Below are positions 7,120-8,322 of a stretch of 8,322 nucleotides of DNA, one piece after another; within the stretch, counting starts at the first letter, position 1, and the number at the start of each line of letters is the position of its first letter. The stretch comes from Actinomyces sp. Lineage in GTDB: Bacteria > Actinomycetota > Actinomycetes > Actinomycetales > Actinomycetaceae. The notes below the pieces were generated by a model. That model made no database searches. It saw only the letters and a program-made list of their open reading frames with translations, and was not told where the DNA came from. The stretch lies in NCBI GenBank assembly GCA_018375675.1, contig JAHACW010000075.1, positions 1 to 8,322 of the forward strand. The letters run 5' to 3'. Both the position numbers and the translations under genes were made by a program.

Positions 7120-7282
7120 CCGCGAAAAAACTCGCCCAACACGGCCCCTCAAGCGGCCCTTCCGCGAAAAAACTCGCCCAGCAAGCGTAAAAACGCCGAT
7201 TCTGGGGTGTTTTGAGCGTGCAGGGCGAACTATTTCGCGCTCACACCCACCACCAGACCACGCAGGGCGAACTTTTTCGCGC
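7120..7282. repeat. Block A: four 22-nt motifs, two forward and two reverse, mirror-symmetric
   Basis: Copies A1 (7120-7141) and A2 (7162-7183) are forward; A3 (7219-7240) and A4 (7261-7282) are reverse. Spacing within each arm is exactly 42 bp, and both nested pairs share the centre 7201. The motif keeps CGCGAAA at positions 2-8 and TCGCCC at 13-18. Left copies have C1, A11, C12 and A19 where right copies have G1, G11, T12 and T19, so arms differ more than copies within an arm. The 35-nt centre holds a further stem, 7190-7197 with 7206-7213, containing one G-U pair on the plus strand. No gene is inside. It may be a protein-binding array, an RNA hairpin or a foldback element; the symmetry is certain, the function is not known. 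Confidence 0.85.
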
Positions 7283-7306
7283 ACAAGCGCAACAACATGG
7301 CGACGT

Positions 7307-7469
7307 TGAAACCACCAACACCACTGCTCGTTCCCAACAAGGGACCGCTGAAACCAACGACACCTCTGCACCCGAAAACCGCGCCAAAAACACCGATTTC
7401 GCACCCGCAAAGGTGATGGCGGTTTCAATCCCACACAGATACCAGCGAGCAAAGGCGATGACGGTTTCA
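7307..7469. repeat. Block B: same four-copy mirror architecture with a different 21-nt motif
   Basis: B1 (7307-7327) and B2 (7349-7369) are forward; B3 (7407-7427) and B4 (7449-7469) are reverse. Spacing is 42 bp in both arms and both pairs are centred on 7388. The span of 163 bp equals that of block A. All copies begin TGAAACC, end TGC, and keep C at positions 10, 13, 15 and 16, so 14 of 21 positions are invariant. Left copies share A8, A12 and C18; right copies share G8, T12 and T18. B1 and B4 match for three more bases (TCG). The motif is unrelated to that of block A, while spacing and symmetry are the same. Confidence 0.82.
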
Positions 7470-7493
7470 GACAATCGGGCCACCTGGCCGACA

Positions 7494-7535
7494 GGGTCTG
7501 GCTGCGGTGCCCGTGGACGGCGGCGGGGCCTGGCC
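7494..7535 (+). repeat. Fragment of the 141-bp repeat E between blocks B and C
   Basis: These 42 nt match 8089-8130 within the tandem repeat at about 39 positions, in the same orientation, and end abruptly after GGGGCCTGGCC. It shows that E sequences are dispersed among the mirror blocks and not confined to the tandem array. Confidence 0.7.
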
Positions 7536-7557
7536 AAGCGACCAGTGGGCAGCCGAC

Positions 7558-7738
7558 GTTACAAACGTCGTCAAACCAACACGATTCAAATCGCCTCACG
7601 AGGACCCCTGTTACAAACGTCGTCAATCCAAGCCAAAAAACCACCATTATCAGCGAAAAAGCCCTCAGATTGACGACGTTTGTAACAACGGAACAGAAAT
7701 CCACACGAAAAACACCTTGGATTGACGACGTTTGTAAC
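7558..7738. repeat. Block C: four copies of GTTACAAACGTCGTCAA, mirror-symmetric
   Basis: The 17-mer GTTACAAACGTCGTCAA occurs four times without change: forward at 7558-7574 and 7610-7626, reverse at 7670-7686 and 7722-7738. Similarity extends to 22 nt; C2 and C4 are identical over that length, C1 differs at position 18 and C3 at positions 20 and 21. The offset is exactly 52 bp in both arms and both nested pairs share the centre 7648. The spacers (30 nt) are unrelated between arms. The block lies in an AT-rich stretch. The architecture repeats that of blocks A and B with longer spacing, about five helical turns. Confidence 0.88.
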
Positions 7739-7805
7739 AACACACACCAGACCACCCCAAAAACTCAACACGCGAGACCCCCGTGATACCCACAGGGAGC
7801 GGCGA

Positions 7806-7836
7806 GGCCAAACTGCGGTATCCACGGGCAGCAACG
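7806..7836 (+). repeat. Possible decayed fragment of repeat E between blocks C and D
   Basis: About 20 of 31 positions match 8090-8120, including CTGCGGT and ACGGGC/GTGGGC in register, and most differences are transitions. It sits between C and D as the better fragment at 7494 sits between B and C. The similarity is weak and could be compositional. Confidence 0.3.
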
Positions 7837-7853
7837 ACACCACCGCCTCCCAA

Positions 7854-7964
7854 ATTTCGCACGTAATTTATCGTGCTCATTTTTCGAGACACCCCAAAAA
7901 CATTGCAATTCCAACGATGCAAATTCAATGTTTGAACAAGCCGCAGGGGAATTACGTGCGAAAT
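7854..7964. repeat. Element D: 111-bp inverted repeat with perfect 15-bp ends
   Basis: ATTTCGCACGTAATT (7854-7868) recurs in reverse at 7950-7964. Inside, AAACATTG (7898-7905) pairs with CAATGTTT (7926-7933), and GCACG/CGTGC forms a small dyad at 7859-7876. The interior is AT-rich (26 of 70 bases G+C over 7861-7930). Size and terminal inverted repeats resemble a miniature mobile element or a structured RNA; no target-site duplication is visible in the flanks and no coding potential is seen. It does not show the four-copy layout of A-C. It directly abuts repeat array E. Confidence 0.7.
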
Positions 7965-7965
7965 C

Positions 7966-8322
7966 GATGGGCGGCAGCGGGGCCTGGCCGGGCTTCGAGA
8001 CGACGCGCCGAGCAACATCAGCGACCCGGCACCGCCGGTGTGGAGGGCACCGGAGGGACCGGAGGGCACGGGCGGGCTGCAAAACGTGGGGCCTGGCTGC
8101 GGTGCCCGTGGGCGGTGGCGGGGCCTGGCCGGGCTTCGAGGCGACGCACCGAGCAACATCAGCGACCGGGCCCCACTGGTGTGAAGGGCGCCGGAGGGAC
8201 CGGAGGGCACGGGCGGGCTGCAAAACGTGGGGCCTGGCTGCGGTGCCCGTGGGCGGTGGCGGGGCCTGGCCGGGCTTCGAGACGACGCGCCGAGCGAAGC
8301 TCGCGGCGCGGACGGCTCGCGG
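7966..8322. repeat. Tandem repeat E: 141-bp GC-rich unit, about 2.5 copies, cut by window end
   Basis: Unit 1 (7979-8119) and unit 2 (8120-8260) are near-identical; differences cluster in the first half (about 8000-8050 against 8141-8191). A third copy starts at 8261 and follows for about 35 bp before diverging into a hairpin-bearing tail. A partial unit end (7966-7978) precedes unit 1. The 141-bp length is a multiple of three, so open frames with a 47-residue repeat arise on the minus strand, but they are Pro/Arg/Ala low complexity without a clear start and are not called as genes. Function is unknown. Confidence 0.85.
8286..8310. repeat. GC hairpin in the diverged third unit of repeat E
   Basis: CGCGCCGAGC (8286-8295) pairs with its complement at 8299-8310 around a GAA loop, with one bulged C at 8304. 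Units 1 and 2 have CAACATCAGC-type sequence here, so the hairpin is specific to the third copy. It may mark the end of the array or a terminator for a gene beyond the window. Confidence 0.45.

Larger units (their letters stand above)
6970..8322. other. Gene-free, repeat-rich region right of sucC
   Basis: No convincing coding sequence was found on either strand in these 1.35 kb. Open frames exist, but their translations are low-complexity, lack ribosome sites, and consist mostly of translated repeats. The region instead holds at least five kinds of structured repeat: blocks A, B and C with four-copy mirror symmetry, inverted-repeat element D, and 141-bp tandem repeat E with scattered fragments. 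Composition is uneven: 7301-7360 has 42 A+C out of 60 on the plus strand, and 7621-7740 is only about 43% GC, against about 72% in a sampled 60 nt of sucC. No tRNA, rRNA, transposase or cas gene was seen. Confidence 0.75.

Noticed and set aside
7120..7738. CRISPR array
   Set aside because: Repeat plus spacer sizes look superficially suitable, but each motif occurs only twice per orientation, the second half is inverted, motifs change between blocks, and no cas gene is present.
7558..7738. Integron attC site or cassette array
   Set aside because: Imperfect symmetric arms suggested attC, but the outer ends are GTTAC...GTAAC, the reverse of the attC core arrangement, and there is no cassette gene or integrase.
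7120..7738. Plain intrinsic terminators
   Set aside because: The arms are separated by long non-pairing spacers, the copies are in four-fold arrays, and no gene ends next to them.
6949..8223. Several open frames of 60-268 codons in the repeat region, on both strands
   Set aside because: Their translations follow the DNA repeats, are low complexity or Arg/Ser/Pro-rich, lack ribosome sites, and overlap one another on both strands. No domain is recognisable.

Overview
The window looks like a chromosomal segment of a high-GC actinobacterium, probably of the Actinomyces/Schaalia group. This rests on the very high GC of the coding part, GTG starts, the actinobacterial order sucC-sucD-DUF6350-purH, and actinobacterial-type GuaA, BioY and PurH sequences. 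No taxon can be proven from the sequence alone.

Layout: every recognisable gene is on the minus strand, so transcription runs from high to low coordinates. From right to left these are sucC (GTG start at 6822), sucD, a membrane protein of the DUF6350/PerM type with a long acidic tail, purH, bioY, and the N-terminal part of guaA, which runs off the left edge. sucCD make succinyl-CoA synthetase of the TCA cycle. purH and guaA are late steps of IMP and GMP synthesis. bioY is the substrate-binding subunit of a biotin importer. The 111-nt gap before purH holds a well-formed ZTP (pfl) riboswitch, which links purH expression to the folate-stress signal ZTP/ZMP. Strong stem-loops follow purH (1083-1117) and sucD (4631-4675). 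bioY has a near-consensus promoter, TTGACA-N17-TATTGT, with a small palindrome over the expected start site. The sucC upstream region has a 22-bp inverted repeat between possible promoter elements.

The right-hand 1.35 kb (about 6970-8322) contains no convincing gene and is a dense nest of repeats. Three consecutive blocks (A 7120-7282, B 7307-7469, C 7558-7738) share one architecture but use three unrelated 21-22-nt motifs. Each block has four copies, two forward then two reverse, placed symmetrically to the base around one centre. The two copies in each arm are exactly 42, 42 and 52 bp apart. Differences between partner copies are mostly of the kind that leaves G-U pairs in a minus-strand RNA, although composition could explain this. 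A fourth element (D, 7854-7964) is a 111-bp inverted repeat with perfect 15-bp ends. It is followed by a 141-bp GC-rich tandem repeat (E), and short fragments of E are scattered between the other blocks. Blocks C and D lie in an AT-rich island. This repeat nest is the part of the window most likely to be undescribed; whether it is a set of DNA-binding arrays, RNA hairpins or non-autonomous mobile elements is open.
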